DNA of 64,000 bases from V1-33 sp039795165. GTDB taxonomy: Bacteria > Verrucomicrobiota > Verrucomicrobiia > Verrucomicrobiales > V1-33. The DNA lies in contig JBDKER010000006.1 of NCBI GenBank assembly GCA_039795165.1, forward strand, positions 91,335 through 155,334, in the 5' to 3' direction. Positions 54,094-63,254 of this stretch are shown here, one piece after another. Within the stretch, counting starts at the first letter, position 1. Each line of letters begins with the position of its first letter. The notes beneath the pieces are model-generated. The model worked only from the letters and a program-made list of their open reading frames with translations. It ran no database searches and had not been told where the DNA came from. The position numbers and the translations under genes were made by a program.

Positions 54094-54546
54094 TCAACTC
54101 TCCAGAGGCTCCACCCTGACCTTCGTGATCCCCTGCCTGCGTGTCAGCCCGATCCGTTCCGCGGCCGCTGGTGTCAGATCAATGATCCTTCCCCGGGTGT
54201 ACGGTCCCCGGTCGTTGATGCGAACCACGACCGTTCGCCCATTCTTCAGGTTCGTCACCCGCGCCCGGCTCCCGAACGGCATCGTGCGGTGCGCCGCCGC
54301 CAGCGCGGCAGCCGAAAACCGTTCCCCGCTCGCCGTCCGCCGGTCCGTATAGATTGACGCAATGCCCTCCCCGGCTCCTTTGCCTGCCTTTGCAGCAGGG
54401 CGAGGTCCCGCCGATGGACGGACAGCCTCCGACCGCCCCGTGGTCGTCCGGTCTTTTCCCACAGCAGCGCATGATGGCAGAGTCACTGCCGCCAGCGCCA
54501 GCACCGCCACCTTCAGCAGATCAGAGGGTCTTCTCGTTGTCGTCAT
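54094..54546 (-). CDS. rlpA: RlpA-like septal lytic transglycosylase/lipoprotein
   Basis: 150 residues. A lipoprotein signal ends LPSCA (Cys26). The double-psi beta-barrel follows: ASIYTDRRTASGERF, AAHRTMPFGSRARVTNL, INDRGPYTRGRIIDLT (the catalytic Asp is in NDRGPY). The C-terminal SPOR domain of E. coli RlpA is absent, which is common outside proteobacteria. RlpA cleaves denuded glycan strands at the septum. Its start lies 26 bases inside the preceding gene (HlyD-like), so the two are translationally coupled. Confidence 0.88.
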   Translation of the reverse strand: MTTTRRPSDLLKVAVLALAAVTLPSCAAVGKDRTTTGRSEAVRPSAGPRPAAKAGKGAGEGIASIYTDRRTASGERFSAAALAAAHRTMPFGSRARVTNLKNGRTVVVRINDRGPYTRGRIIDLTPAAAERIGLTRRQGITKVRVEPLES

Positions 54547-55726
54547 TCGGGAAAATCCGGTCCAGCAGCGGCACCTGACCCGGCTTGGAGGTGTGAATGA
54601 TCACTGTCTGACCGGACAGCAGCTTGTAGGACGGATCCGTCGCCGTCGGCAGCGCCAGCGGAGGATAGTGAATGATCACGTCCCGTCCGTGCACCCGCCG
54701 GTTCGGAATGGGACTCGACGAATCCGGCAGATTGTTGATGCGCGGTGAAATGCCTTCCACCGTCGATTCAAAGATCTTGGTTTTGTCAGAAGTGGCCACC
54801 ACCCAGACCTTCTGGCCAAGCTTCAGGTCATCGGACTGGTCCTGCGGCAGGAAGCAGACGATGTGCTCAGGCTCGCCGACGACCTTGAGGACGCCATCGC
54901 CCGCCTTCACATACTCGCCCTTTTCCTTTACAACCCGGTCGATGATGCCGCCCTTCGTTGTCTTCAACTCGCAGAGACTGATCATGGTGGTCAGTTCAAT
55001 GAAGCGCTGCTGCTCGTCCTCGCGCAGGGCACCAGTCTTGAGCAGATCGTCCGATTCCAGATTCGCCTTGGCCGCGACGTCGGCTTCTTTCTGGAGTTGT
55101 TCCCGGACGCCTTTGGCCCGGTTCACGGAATCTTCCACCTGCGCCCGGTTGGCCACGTTGACCGTCGTCCGCGCGCGCGCCTGCGCCAATTCCAGTCGCT
55201 TTTCCTCCGCTGTCTGATCCGCCAGTCTCCGGAATACCGGATCCGAGCTCGCCTTCATGCGGGCATCGTAGTCGTTCACAAATGCTTCCAGTTGCTTCAT
55301 GGTGGCCCCGTCCTCGGCAGCCGCCACGTCGATCTCCCGGAGTTCGGATTCCAGTTTCAGGATTTCCTGATCGTATTCCCGGATGTCCTTGACGCGGTCG
55401 GCGAGCACTTCCCGGCGCAAGCCTTCGAGTTCCATCTTGTAGGGAGCGGGGTCCATGACGGCCACCACTGTGCCTGGTTCGACCTTCTGCCCGCGCTGCA
55501 CCTTGATATCAAGGAGCCTGCCATCCTCACTGGGCGTGATGTTCTCCTGGTAGACATCGACCGCTCCGTTCATGCGCGCAAAGACCACGCCACCACGGTA
55601 CAAGTGCCAGCCCGCGTAAAGCACAGCCGCCCACACCAGCAGCGGCCACATTTCAATGATCCGGCGCCTCGTCAGCCCGGGCTTCGTGCGCACCATCTTC
55701 TGGCGGTTGGGATGAAACTCGCTCAT
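54521..55726 (-). CDS. HlyD-type membrane-fusion/adaptor protein
   Basis: 401 residues. There is a single N-terminal TM segment (about 28-45, WPLLVWAAVLYAGWHLY). A biotinyl-lipoyl half follows (DGRLLDIKVQRGQKVEPGTVVAVMD), then a long coiled-coil region (about 115-240, heptad-like, Glu/Lys/Arg-rich), and the second lipoyl half (KTTKGGIIDRVVKEKGEYVKAGDGVLKV) with a beta-barrel. This is the layout of inner-membrane adaptors that span the periplasm. No ABC, RND or outer-membrane partner gene is next to it. Instead it lies between DUF4956 (22-base gap) and rlpA (overlap). Confidence 0.88.
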   Translation of the reverse strand: MSEFHPNRQKMVRTKPGLTRRRIIEMWPLLVWAAVLYAGWHLYRGGVVFARMNGAVDVYQENITPSEDGRLLDIKVQRGQKVEPGTVVAVMDPAPYKMELEGLRREVLADRVKDIREYDQEILKLESELREIDVAAAEDGATMKQLEAFVNDYDARMKASSDPVFRRLADQTAEEKRLELAQARARTTVNVANRAQVEDSVNRAKGVREQLQKEADVAAKANLESDDLLKTGALREDEQQRFIELTTMISLCELKTTKGGIIDRVVKEKGEYVKAGDGVLKVVGEPEHIVCFLPQDQSDDLKLGQKVWVVATSDKTKIFESTVEGISPRINNLPDSSSPIPNRRVHGRDVIIHYPPLALPTATDPSYKLLSGQTVIIHTSKPGQVPLLDRIFPNDDNEKTL

Positions 55727-55748
55727 GTCGGCAAAAGGTAGAAAGGAA

Positions 55749-56438
55749 TCAGATCTCCACAGTCGTCCGCTGCATCACCAGACTGACCTCGCTCGCATCC
55801 GGCAGCTTCGCGATCGAATCCACAAGGTCCACCTTGTAGGACGGATCGATCAGGCGGATCTGATAGGCGTACTCCAGAACCTCGCCCTGAATGGCTTCCC
55901 GCGTGGCGATGAGTTCCGTGCTCGTGCAGTACTGCGAGAAGATTTCCGGAAGCACCTGCGCCGCCTTGCTTTCAGACGGCAGCATGAAGCGCAGCAGACC
56001 TTCGAATTCCCGACGGCTCGCGAACGGCGACCACGAAAGGAAAAAGGCCGTAAACCCGAAGAACAGAGTCCCCACCACCGCCACCATGAAGACCTGCGCC
56101 CCGCAGGAAATCCCAATCGCCAGGGCCGCAAAGATGAAAATGACGTCTCGCGGGTCCCGGATCGGCGTCCGGAAACGCACAAAGGCCATCGCGCCCAGAA
56201 TGCCCAGCCCGCGCGCCATGTTGTTTCCGATCGCCATGATCATGATGCAGACCGCAATGCAGGCCAGCACGATGGTCTGGATGAAGCTGCGCTGATAACT
56301 GAAGCCCTGGTGCGTCCACCGGTAGATGTTGGCGAGCACCATGGCGAGCACGAAGGCAATGCACAGGGAATAGAAGATCTCCGTGGCCACCAGCGATCGC
56401 ATGGAGCCAAGGGCATCAAAAAGGGGGGCGGGTTCCAT
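55749..56438 (-). CDS. DUF4956 membrane protein
   Basis: 229 residues. Four TM segments (about 20-38, 52-71, 98-113, 115-135) are followed by a cytosolic C-terminal domain of ~90 residues. The conserved DUF4956 motif GAMAFVRFRTPIRDPRD lies between TM2 and TM3. Proteins with this domain are frequently encoded next to VTC-type polyphosphate polymerase domains and CotH proteins in bacteria, but their biochemical role is unknown. Here it sits between the VTC gene (190 bases upstream) and the HlyD-like gene (22 bases downstream). Confidence 0.92.
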   Translation of the reverse strand: MEPAPLFDALGSMRSLVATEIFYSLCIAFVLAMVLANIYRWTHQGFSYQRSFIQTIVLACIAVCIMIMAIGNNMARGLGILGAMAFVRFRTPIRDPRDVIFIFAALAIGISCGAQVFMVAVVGTLFFGFTAFFLSWSPFASRREFEGLLRFMLPSESKAAQVLPEIFSQYCTSTELIATREAIQGEVLEYAYQIRLIDPSYKVDLVDSIAKLPDASEVSLVMQRTTVEI

Positions 56439-56628
56439 AGGCAGAGGGAAATGAGAATCAGAAAATCAAAGAGGTGCCCCCGCCGCCGGAATCGGCAGAG
56501 CAACAGCACGCATTTCCCAGTCCGGGAATCAGAGCGCGCGCATGATTGCGGAAACGCGCCCCGATGCAAATCAATTCGTGCCCCGCCAGTCCACCGCAAC
56601 AGCGGGATTTTTCCAGTCGCCCCATGCC

Positions 56629-57543
56629 TCAGATCCAGTTCGGGGTGGAAGTTACCGGCTCGGAACCGTCCGCGTACATGAACCCACGGAAGAGCGTCTC
56701 GAGACGCCATGCCGTCGCATACTTGCAGAATCCCGTATTCGAAAGATTGAAGCGCCGCACCAGTTCCAGCATCCACGTCGGCGTGTCCCGCATGGCCTTC
56801 AGTTCAAAAATATAGCCCGGAAACGGCCTCCGCAGCCCGGTCTGCGAATCCATGGGACGCCAGTACTTGAAGTCGGCCACCTCTTCCCCGGGCAGCCGCC
56901 ACTCGCGGGTCGGACGATAGCTCACACGACGGTCGAAGGTGATCCGCGCATAGTCGTCATTCGCCCCGAAGTAACTCTCCCGGATGTAGCGGATCAGCAT
57001 CTTCGGACGCGCTCCGATCCGGTTCGAAATCCGGCAGAATTCGATGAAATTGTTGTTCTCCTTGGGCGACTTGAGCATGGGCGCAAGTTCGGGATGCATC
57101 ACGATGTCGGGCTTGAACTGTGCCCGCTTCATCCGTGCCCGGCTCTTCACGATGACCACCCCGATCTTGCGCTTCAGCTCGAAAAACACGGGATTTCCCG
57201 GATTGCTGTCCGTTCCATACGTCCGGATGCGCAGCTTGAACCGCGCAAAGGCCTTCCGCTCCTTCGCCAGCGCCAAGTCCATGGTCGGCGTGTCCAACTG
57301 CAGCGTCGTCGTGATATATTCCGGAATCTCCCCGCGGCCATTGGGATCGGCCACCGTGAACGATTCCAGATACTTCCGGATCTGCGGCACCAGCCGGGGA
57401 TGAATGATGAACTTCTGCTCGAACCGCTCAATCACCTGATCCTTCGCCCCCTTCCGGCTCGGCCCAAGCGGCTGCCGACGCGGCAAGGCATCCGCAGGTG
57501 GCACCGCCACTGCCGGTTGCTCAGGGGATTGTACTTCAGGCAT
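56629..57543 (-). CDS. VTC-domain polyphosphate polymerase-like protein
   Basis: 304 residues from the ATG at 57543; the open frame upstream includes the promoter region. The tunnel-lining pattern of VTC/triphosphate-tunnel-metalloenzyme proteins is seen: ERFEQKFII, TTLQLDTPTMD, FKLRIRTYG, FELKRKIG-x-x-IVKSRA, ARITFDRR and FELKAM. The basic residues in FELKRK, VKSRARMKR and FDRR would bind polyphosphate. It has no SPX domain or TM segment. In yeast Vtc4 this domain makes polyphosphate from ATP; in bacteria the activity is mostly untested. It starts the minus-strand operon VTC-DUF4956-HlyD-RlpA. Confidence 0.88.
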   Translation of the reverse strand: MPEVQSPEQPAVAVPPADALPRRQPLGPSRKGAKDQVIERFEQKFIIHPRLVPQIRKYLESFTVADPNGRGEIPEYITTTLQLDTPTMDLALAKERKAFARFKLRIRTYGTDSNPGNPVFFELKRKIGVVIVKSRARMKRAQFKPDIVMHPELAPMLKSPKENNNFIEFCRISNRIGARPKMLIRYIRESYFGANDDYARITFDRRVSYRPTREWRLPGEEVADFKYWRPMDSQTGLRRPFPGYIFELKAMRDTPTWMLELVRRFNLSNTGFCKYATAWRLETLFRGFMYADGSEPVTSTPNWI

Positions 57544-57990
57544 GATGAATTTCAGTGAGTTGGCTTCCGGCGGGCTCAGGGCGGGATCCCCAATGACTGC
57601 CACCACCCGGAAAACGTGACGAAAATGTTGCCTTGCGGCCAAAATGTCAATTCGCAACGACGGGAATGCCGCCCAGCCAGTGAACCAGACATTAATCCAC
57701 CAGATTTTTCCCATCACCGACCCAGGAATTTTCCCGAGCCCAGCCCAGCAAGGGCCGCAGCCCGCTAAAGCAGACCAGACGGAGGTGCCTTCTGTTTCAC
57801 GGGACCGAAGGAATGAAAAACAGCCATGTTTCCCATAATTCCCATGCTTTCAGGGATTTCACGGCTCCAGCGGTGTCGAAATTGCTGCCGAGTGCGGGTT
57901 GCGTGGTGGCGGATGGCCATCAGATTGGTGCTCTGGCAGGCAAACTGCTGACGTTTCTGCCTTCTTCCGTCATCCAACCCGCTGCTTTCC
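57544..57990. other. Divergent 447-base region between VTC and lamin-tail genes
   Basis: No gene is supported here; short frames in it are composition artefacts or overlap the next gene out of frame. It contains the candidate VTC promoter (57622-57650). For the plus-strand gene at 57991 I find no convincing promoter. There is no strong hairpin and no repeat. Confidence 0.6.
57622..57650 (-). promoter_or_regulatory. Candidate sigma-70-type promoter of the VTC operon
   Basis: On the minus strand a perfect -35 box TTGACA (57650-57645) is followed by a 17-base spacer and CATTTT (57627-57622) as a weak -10. The expected start is near 57615, about 72 bases before the VTC start codon. This is the best -35 box seen in the window. 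Confidence 0.45.
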
Positions 57991-59928
57991 ATGACCTACC
58001 GATTTCTTGTGCCGGCCGCTGCGGCCCTTGCCTTTGCTGCCGATGTTTCCGCCCAGGGCCTCCTGATTTCCCAGTACTACGAGGGCACCAGCAACAACAA
58101 GTTCCTCGAACTCTGGAACCCCACCAACGCCGACATTCCCCTAGAAGGCATCCGCCTGACCCTGTGGTCGAATGCAGGCAGGGAAAACTGGAAAACCGGG
58201 ACGGGTTCGCCCACGGCCAGCTTCAATCTGGGGTCGATTGCGCCGGGCATCGTGCTCAAGCCCGGTCAGTTCCTGCTGCTCGCAAATCCCTCGGTGGCCG
58301 CTCCGGCCTATGCGGTCGCCAATGCCGACGCCAAGCCGAGTTCGGGTAATCCGCCAGTCATCAGTTTCAACGGGGACGATTCCTTGGTGCTCTATTCCTC
58401 GGATGTCTACCTGCCGGAAAATGTGCTCGATGCCTTCTCGCTCAGCGTGATCAATGAGAACGCGACGAATTCCGCAAAAGACAAGACCTTCTACCGCATC
58501 AGCACGGCCAAGGGCTGGAATACCGATCCCGGGAGCCAGTCGACCGATGTTCCGGACGTGTGGGCTGCGGACAAACTCCTGGCAGACGTGGCAACGGCGA
58601 CGCCAGCCGACCTCTGGTACCTTGCCTTCCAGCCCGACACCCAGCCGCCGGTTCTGGAGACGTTCACGATTGCGAACGACCTTCTGAGCACGCCGACGCG
58701 CGGAGTGGTGCTCAACTACACGACGACCGGTGGGAACCCTCTGAGTTTCCGGGTCAGTGAAAGCGCCGACTTCGCGGGGTCGGAATGGCTGCCCTTCGCC
58801 CCGTCCGCCCGCACCTTCCTGTCGGCCAATCCGGGAACGAAACGACTCTATTTTCAGGTCCGCAATGATTCCGGAACGAGCAGTGTCCTGAGCGACGACA
58901 TCGATCTGACGGCCTTCACGCCGGCTTCGGCCACCGTGAAGATCACGCAGTACTACGAAGGTTCGGGTAATGCCAAATTCCTTGAAATCACAAATACAGG
59001 GACCACGGAAGCCGACCTCTCGGGCTGGACCCTGATGCGCTGGACGAATCAGAATGCGGAAGACTACAAGTTCGCCGGAGCCGGAACGGGCACGCCAAGC
59101 CAGCCGATTCCACTGACGGCCCTCGTGGTCCCCGAAACGCTCACTCCCGTGCTGCCGCCGGGTGCCACCATCGTTCTTTCGAACAATAACAGCAACACCC
59201 CGCCCGGCGGAGCCCAGCCCGCCCTCGTCTCGGGCAACCTTTCCCATAACGGCAACGACTCCCTCGCTCTCTACAGCGGCTCCGTCGATCCCAATAACCT
59301 CGTCGATGTGATCGGCTTCACGGAACTCGGCAGCGAAGGGGCCGACAAATCGTTCGTGCGCACCGGAACCGGTCAGGGCTTCAGCTTCGAGGCGGCTTCC
59401 AATGTGACGGGATTCCCGGCGGTCTGGACGGAAACCGCCCTCGCCATTGTCGATGCCGCCCTGCCGGGCGAAAACACCCACCTCGGAACCTACCCCGGGG
59501 GCGGACCAGTCGGATACGATGCATGGGCCGCGGCCGCCTTTCCGGCAGGCACCGACCCGGCCGTCACGGCCTTCGATGCCGATCCCGACCGCGACGGCGT
59601 TCCCAACGGGGCGGAATACTACACGTACGGCAATCCGCTCGCAGGTTCCGCGGCCTTCTCGGCCGTGACCGGTTCCGCCAGCCAGCTCACTCTCACGTAC
59701 CGCCGCGCCCGCAGCGCTCCGGGCGTGACCGCCTCATGGCAATGGTCGCGCGACCTCCAGTCGTGGTTCGCTTCCGGTGAAGCATCGCCCGACGGTGCTT
59801 CGGTTTTCTTCGGCGAAGCCCAGATCGTCGATGGAGGCGAACCCGGATTCGACACGGTCTCAACCACCGCGGAAATCTCCGGCTCGGCCGCCCGCATCTA
59901 TGTCCGGCTCAAGGTGACCCGTCCATGA
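57991..59928 (+). CDS. Exported protein with two lamin-tail domains
   Basis: 645 residues. The signal peptide ends AADVSAQG. Two lamin-tail-like units start with the same words: LLISQYYEGTSNNKFLELWNPT (about 24-45) and VKITQYYEGSGNAKFLEITNTG (about 317-338). A beta-rich segment lies between them. A short DPDRDGVPNGAEYY calcium-type segment and a C-terminal module (SWQWSRDLQSWFASGE) end the protein. The lamin-tail units resemble those of the giant CotH protein. Codons here are less C-biased at the start of the gene. Its stop overlaps the S9 peptidase start (ATGA), so the two are probably co-translated. Confidence 0.85.
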   Translation: MTYRFLVPAAAALAFAADVSAQGLLISQYYEGTSNNKFLELWNPTNADIPLEGIRLTLWSNAGRENWKTGTGSPTASFNLGSIAPGIVLKPGQFLLLANPSVAAPAYAVANADAKPSSGNPPVISFNGDDSLVLYSSDVYLPENVLDAFSLSVINENATNSAKDKTFYRISTAKGWNTDPGSQSTDVPDVWAADKLLADVATATPADLWYLAFQPDTQPPVLETFTIANDLLSTPTRGVVLNYTTTGGNPLSFRVSESADFAGSEWLPFAPSARTFLSANPGTKRLYFQVRNDSGTSSVLSDDIDLTAFTPASATVKITQYYEGSGNAKFLEITNTGTTEADLSGWTLMRWTNQNAEDYKFAGAGTGTPSQPIPLTALVVPETLTPVLPPGATIVLSNNNSNTPPGGAQPALVSGNLSHNGNDSLALYSGSVDPNNLVDVIGFTELGSEGADKSFVRTGTGQGFSFEAASNVTGFPAVWTETALAIVDAALPGENTHLGTYPGGGPVGYDAWAAAAFPAGTDPAVTAFDADPDRDGVPNGAEYYTYGNPLAGSAAFSAVTGSASQLTLTYRRARSAPGVTASWQWSRDLQSWFASGEASPDGASVFFGEAQIVDGGEPGFDTVSTTAEISGSAARIYVRLKVTRP

Positions 59929-61850
59929 AGCCGAGTCTCATTGCCCTCGCGGCGGCAGTTGCCCTCCCGGCAGCCATGGCTCAGGAAACTGGCCTTGTGG
60001 CCGACGGCATTCCGCCGATTCCCGAGGCCGTGCGCACGGCGGCGGCTCCCTACATGGAATTCCGCACGGCTGCCTTCCTCGGCTGGCACCCGCAGCGGAA
60101 GGAAATGCTCGTCGCCACCCGTTTCGCAGACACCCCGCAGCTCCACGAAGTCAAATTCCCCGGCGGTGCCCGCCGCCAACTCACCTTTCTCCCGGAACCG
60201 ATCCGCGGAGCAGGCTGGCAGCCGAAATCCGGGAAATCGATCGTCTTCGTGCAGGACGCTGGCGGCGGCGAAAATTACCAGTTCTTCCGCTTCGACCCGT
60301 CGAACGGACGCACGGATCGCCTGACCGACGGAACGTCGCGGAATACCAGCCTCCGCTGGTCCCACGACGGCTCGCAGTTCGCCTACGCCTCGACCCGGCG
60401 CACCGGCAAGGATACCGACATCTGGATCATGAACCCAGATCAGCCGCAGCAGACCCGCCTCGTCTGCGAACTCACCGGCGGCGGCTGGGGCGTCACTGAC
60501 TGGTCCCACGATGGCCAATGGCTCGCCGTCGCCGAAATGATTTCGGCCAACGAAAGCCACCTCTGGCTGGTCAATGCGCAGACCGGTGCCCGTTCCCCGC
60601 TCACCGACCGCGCCGCCGGAGCCGTGGCCCGCTCGGGTGCCCTCTTCGCAAAGGATGGCAGCACAGGCTACTTCACCAGCGATGAAGGAAGCGACTTCCA
60701 GCAACTCGGTTCGTTCTCCCTCGCCGAACGGCGCTTCGTCCCGCTCACGAAGGACATCCCATGGAACATCGAGGAATTTTCCCTCGACCCCGCCGGCAAA
60801 ACCATCGCTTTCACCGCCAATGAAGACGGAGCCAGCCGACTGCGCTTCCTCTCCCTCGCCGATGGCCGGATTTCCCCCGCCGCAAGCCTCCCGCTCGGCA
60901 CCATCAGCGGCCTCGAATGGCACCCCGATGGCTCCACGCTCGGCTTCACCCTTTCCTCGGCCCAATCCCCCGCCGACGCATGGTCGATATCCCCTGACGA
61001 TGGCAAACTGACCCGCTGGACGGAAAGTGAAACCGGCGGACTCGACCCCGCTCAGTTCCGGGAACCCGAAATCGTCCGCTGCCGGAGCTTCGATGGCACC
61101 CCGGTCTCGGGTTTTCTGTACCGACCCGACCCCGCCCGCTTCCCGGGCCGCCGCCCCACCCTCGTGACCATCCACGGTGGTCCCGAAGGGCAGTCACGAC
61201 CCGGCTTCCAGGGCCGCAATAACTTCTGGCTCAACGAACTCGGCATCGCCCTGCTCTACCCCAATGTCCGCGGCTCCGATGGCTACGGGAAACGCTTCCT
61301 CGCCATGGACAATGGCTTCAAACGCAAGGACTCCGTGCGCGACATCGGTGCCTTCCTCGATCTCATCGCCGCCGATCCAGCACTCGATCCCACCCGCACC
61401 GGCGTCACCGGAGGTTCCTACGGGGGCTACATGACCCTTGCCTGCCTCATCGATTTCCCGGACCGGTTCAAGGCGGGCTGTGACATCGTCGGCATCTCGA
61501 ACTTCCTCACCTTCCTCGCCAATACCTCCGGATACCGCCGCGACCTCCGCCGCGTCGAATACGGAGACGAACGCGATCCCGCCATGGCCAAATTCCTCGC
61601 GGAAATCAGCCCGACGGCCCATGCCGCGAAAATCCGCGCCCCCCTCTTCGTGGTGCAGGGCAAAAACGACCCGCGCGTCCCCGTCACGGAAGCCGAACAA
61701 ATGGTCAAGGCCGTCCGCGCCGCCGGACAACCCGTCTGGTACCTCATGGCCCCGGATGAAGGCCACGGCTTCGCCAAAAAGGCCAATATCGATAGCCAAT
61801 TCCTCAGCACCATCACCTTCTGGCAAACCCACCTGCTCGGAAAACAGTAG
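59925..61850 (+). CDS. Exported S9-family prolyl oligopeptidase-like peptidase
   Basis: 641 residues. The signal peptide MKPSLIALAAAVALPAAMAQ is followed by a beta-propeller of WD40/PD40-type repeats (about 60-370, for example SLRWSHDGSQFAYASTRR and DWSHDGQWLAVAE). The catalytic alpha/beta-hydrolase domain follows. The triad is Ser in GGSYGGYMTL, Asp in GKNDPRVP and His in DEGHGFAKK. Such enzymes cleave oligopeptides, often after proline or alanine, in the periplasm. The start overlaps the lamin-tail gene by four bases, an unusual partner that hints at joint secretion or use. Confidence 0.9.
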   Translation: MKPSLIALAAAVALPAAMAQETGLVADGIPPIPEAVRTAAAPYMEFRTAAFLGWHPQRKEMLVATRFADTPQLHEVKFPGGARRQLTFLPEPIRGAGWQPKSGKSIVFVQDAGGGENYQFFRFDPSNGRTDRLTDGTSRNTSLRWSHDGSQFAYASTRRTGKDTDIWIMNPDQPQQTRLVCELTGGGWGVTDWSHDGQWLAVAEMISANESHLWLVNAQTGARSPLTDRAAGAVARSGALFAKDGSTGYFTSDEGSDFQQLGSFSLAERRFVPLTKDIPWNIEEFSLDPAGKTIAFTANEDGASRLRFLSLADGRISPAASLPLGTISGLEWHPDGSTLGFTLSSAQSPADAWSISPDDGKLTRWTESETGGLDPAQFREPEIVRCRSFDGTPVSGFLYRPDPARFPGRRPTLVTIHGGPEGQSRPGFQGRNNFWLNELGIALLYPNVRGSDGYGKRFLAMDNGFKRKDSVRDIGAFLDLIAADPALDPTRTGVTGGSYGGYMTLACLIDFPDRFKAGCDIVGISNFLTFLANTSGYRRDLRRVEYGDERDPAMAKFLAEISPTAHAAKIRAPLFVVQGKNDPRVPVTEAEQMVKAVRAAGQPVWYLMAPDEGHGFAKKANIDSQFLSTITFWQTHLLGKQ

Positions 61851-61955
61851 GCCCCGCCCTGCGCGCAGTTCCGGAACTCCGGACATGCGCAAATCCGGTG
61901 TTTACACGGAGGTGACAATTCCGGCAGACTCCCGGGAATTCATTTTCCCATTCCC

Positions 61956-63254
61956 ATGTCTCCCCGACTGCTTGCCCTGCTTGCCATGCTTGCCATGCCC
62001 GCCACCGCCATGGCCCAGAATTCCAACGGATCGTTTGCGGTCGTCGAACAGGGCGGAACGATCGGATCCGGGAATCTGGCGACCGCAGGCACGCCCTTTG
62101 CACGGGATCTCATCAATGGCGACGGCGTCGGCGTCCACACCGTGGCCGGCATCATCGACGGTGCCTTCGGCAACCCGGGATCATGGATCGGCAACAGCCA
62201 GGACAGCTGGGTCGGCCTCGCCTTTGCCACCCCACAGTCGTTTTCCGGACTCGCCTTCGGCCGTGACAACACAGGAACCTTCCTCGACCGCGCCACGGGA
62301 AATTTCGTGGTCGAGTTTTCCAATTCCGATGTCCTCGGCGACCCCGGGTCTGCAGTCTGGCAGAAACTCGGGGAAATCACCTACCCTGAGGGCGGTGTCC
62401 CGGGCAGCCTGCTCTCCGCTCCCACCCTGCGTCACCGCTTCAACTTCGACGCCGTGACCGCCCGCGCCATCCGCATCACCGCACCCGGCAACAGCTTCGC
62501 CGGCGGAGCTGCCATCGACGAACTGGAATTGTTCGCCTCCAAAATCAATGTGGCCGGTCCCGCCTCGGGAATCATCACCTCCCCTGCCCCCGGCTACCGC
62601 ATCACATGGGACGGCAACGATGGCAAATTCGGGAGCCCAGGCGGCAGCCCAACTGCCGCCAATCTCGCGCTCGCCACCAATGGATCGACCGCCTTTTCCT
62701 CGAGCGACCTCGGCCCGCAGCTGGGCATCCCGTTTCACGTCGCGGGCAACCTCAATGACGGACGCTACGGCAATGCCAACAGCTGGATCGGGGGCGACGG
62801 ACCCGCCCAGGCCCACGCCGGTGTCATGCTCAATGGCCTCCACCAGATCACTGGCATCGCATGGGGCCGCGATAACGGACTCGACGAAGCCAATGGCGAT
62901 TGCTGCGGCGGCACGCTGACCGACCGCTGGGCTGGACTGTACGATATTCAGGTGACCACGGACGGATCGACATGGAACAGCATCGGCTCAGTGGAACTGC
63001 AGAAAAGCTTCGATGCAGCCCTTGGCGGACTGGTCACGGGCTGGCTGCGTCACGAATTCGAGCTTTCCGCCGATGCCGGGCCGATTCTCGCGACCGGCGT
63101 GCGCCTGATCGTTCCTTCGACCGGAATCGGCGGCGGCACCGCCATCGATGAACTGGAAATCTTCGGCTCGCCCATCCCGGAACCGGGGGCCGCGCTGCTC
63201 GGTGGGCTCGCGCTCGGTTTTGCAGGCTTCCGCCGCCGCCGGTCGGCTCAGTAA
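61956..63254 (+). CDS. PEP-CTERM protein with two discoidin-like repeats
   Basis: 432 residues. The signal peptide ends TAMAQNS. Two related halves of about 190 residues each contain GLAFGRDN / GIAWGRDN and end AIDELELFAS / AIDELEIFGS. They resemble F5/8-type (discoidin) carbohydrate-binding domains with an internal duplication. The C-terminal IPEPGAALLGGLALGFAGFRRRRSAQ is a PEP-CTERM exosortase signal. It is likely exported and processed, perhaps surface-attached or in an extracellular matrix. It is convergent with the last gene; the two stops overlap by seven bases. Confidence 0.82.
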   Translation: MSPRLLALLAMLAMPATAMAQNSNGSFAVVEQGGTIGSGNLATAGTPFARDLINGDGVGVHTVAGIIDGAFGNPGSWIGNSQDSWVGLAFATPQSFSGLAFGRDNTGTFLDRATGNFVVEFSNSDVLGDPGSAVWQKLGEITYPEGGVPGSLLSAPTLRHRFNFDAVTARAIRITAPGNSFAGGAAIDELELFASKINVAGPASGIITSPAPGYRITWDGNDGKFGSPGGSPTAANLALATNGSTAFSSSDLGPQLGIPFHVAGNLNDGRYGNANSWIGGDGPAQAHAGVMLNGLHQITGIAWGRDNGLDEANGDCCGGTLTDRWAGLYDIQVTTDGSTWNSIGSVELQKSFDAALGGLVTGWLRHEFELSADAGPILATGVRLIVPSTGIGGGTAIDELEIFGSPIPEPGAALLGGLALGFAGFRRRRSAQ

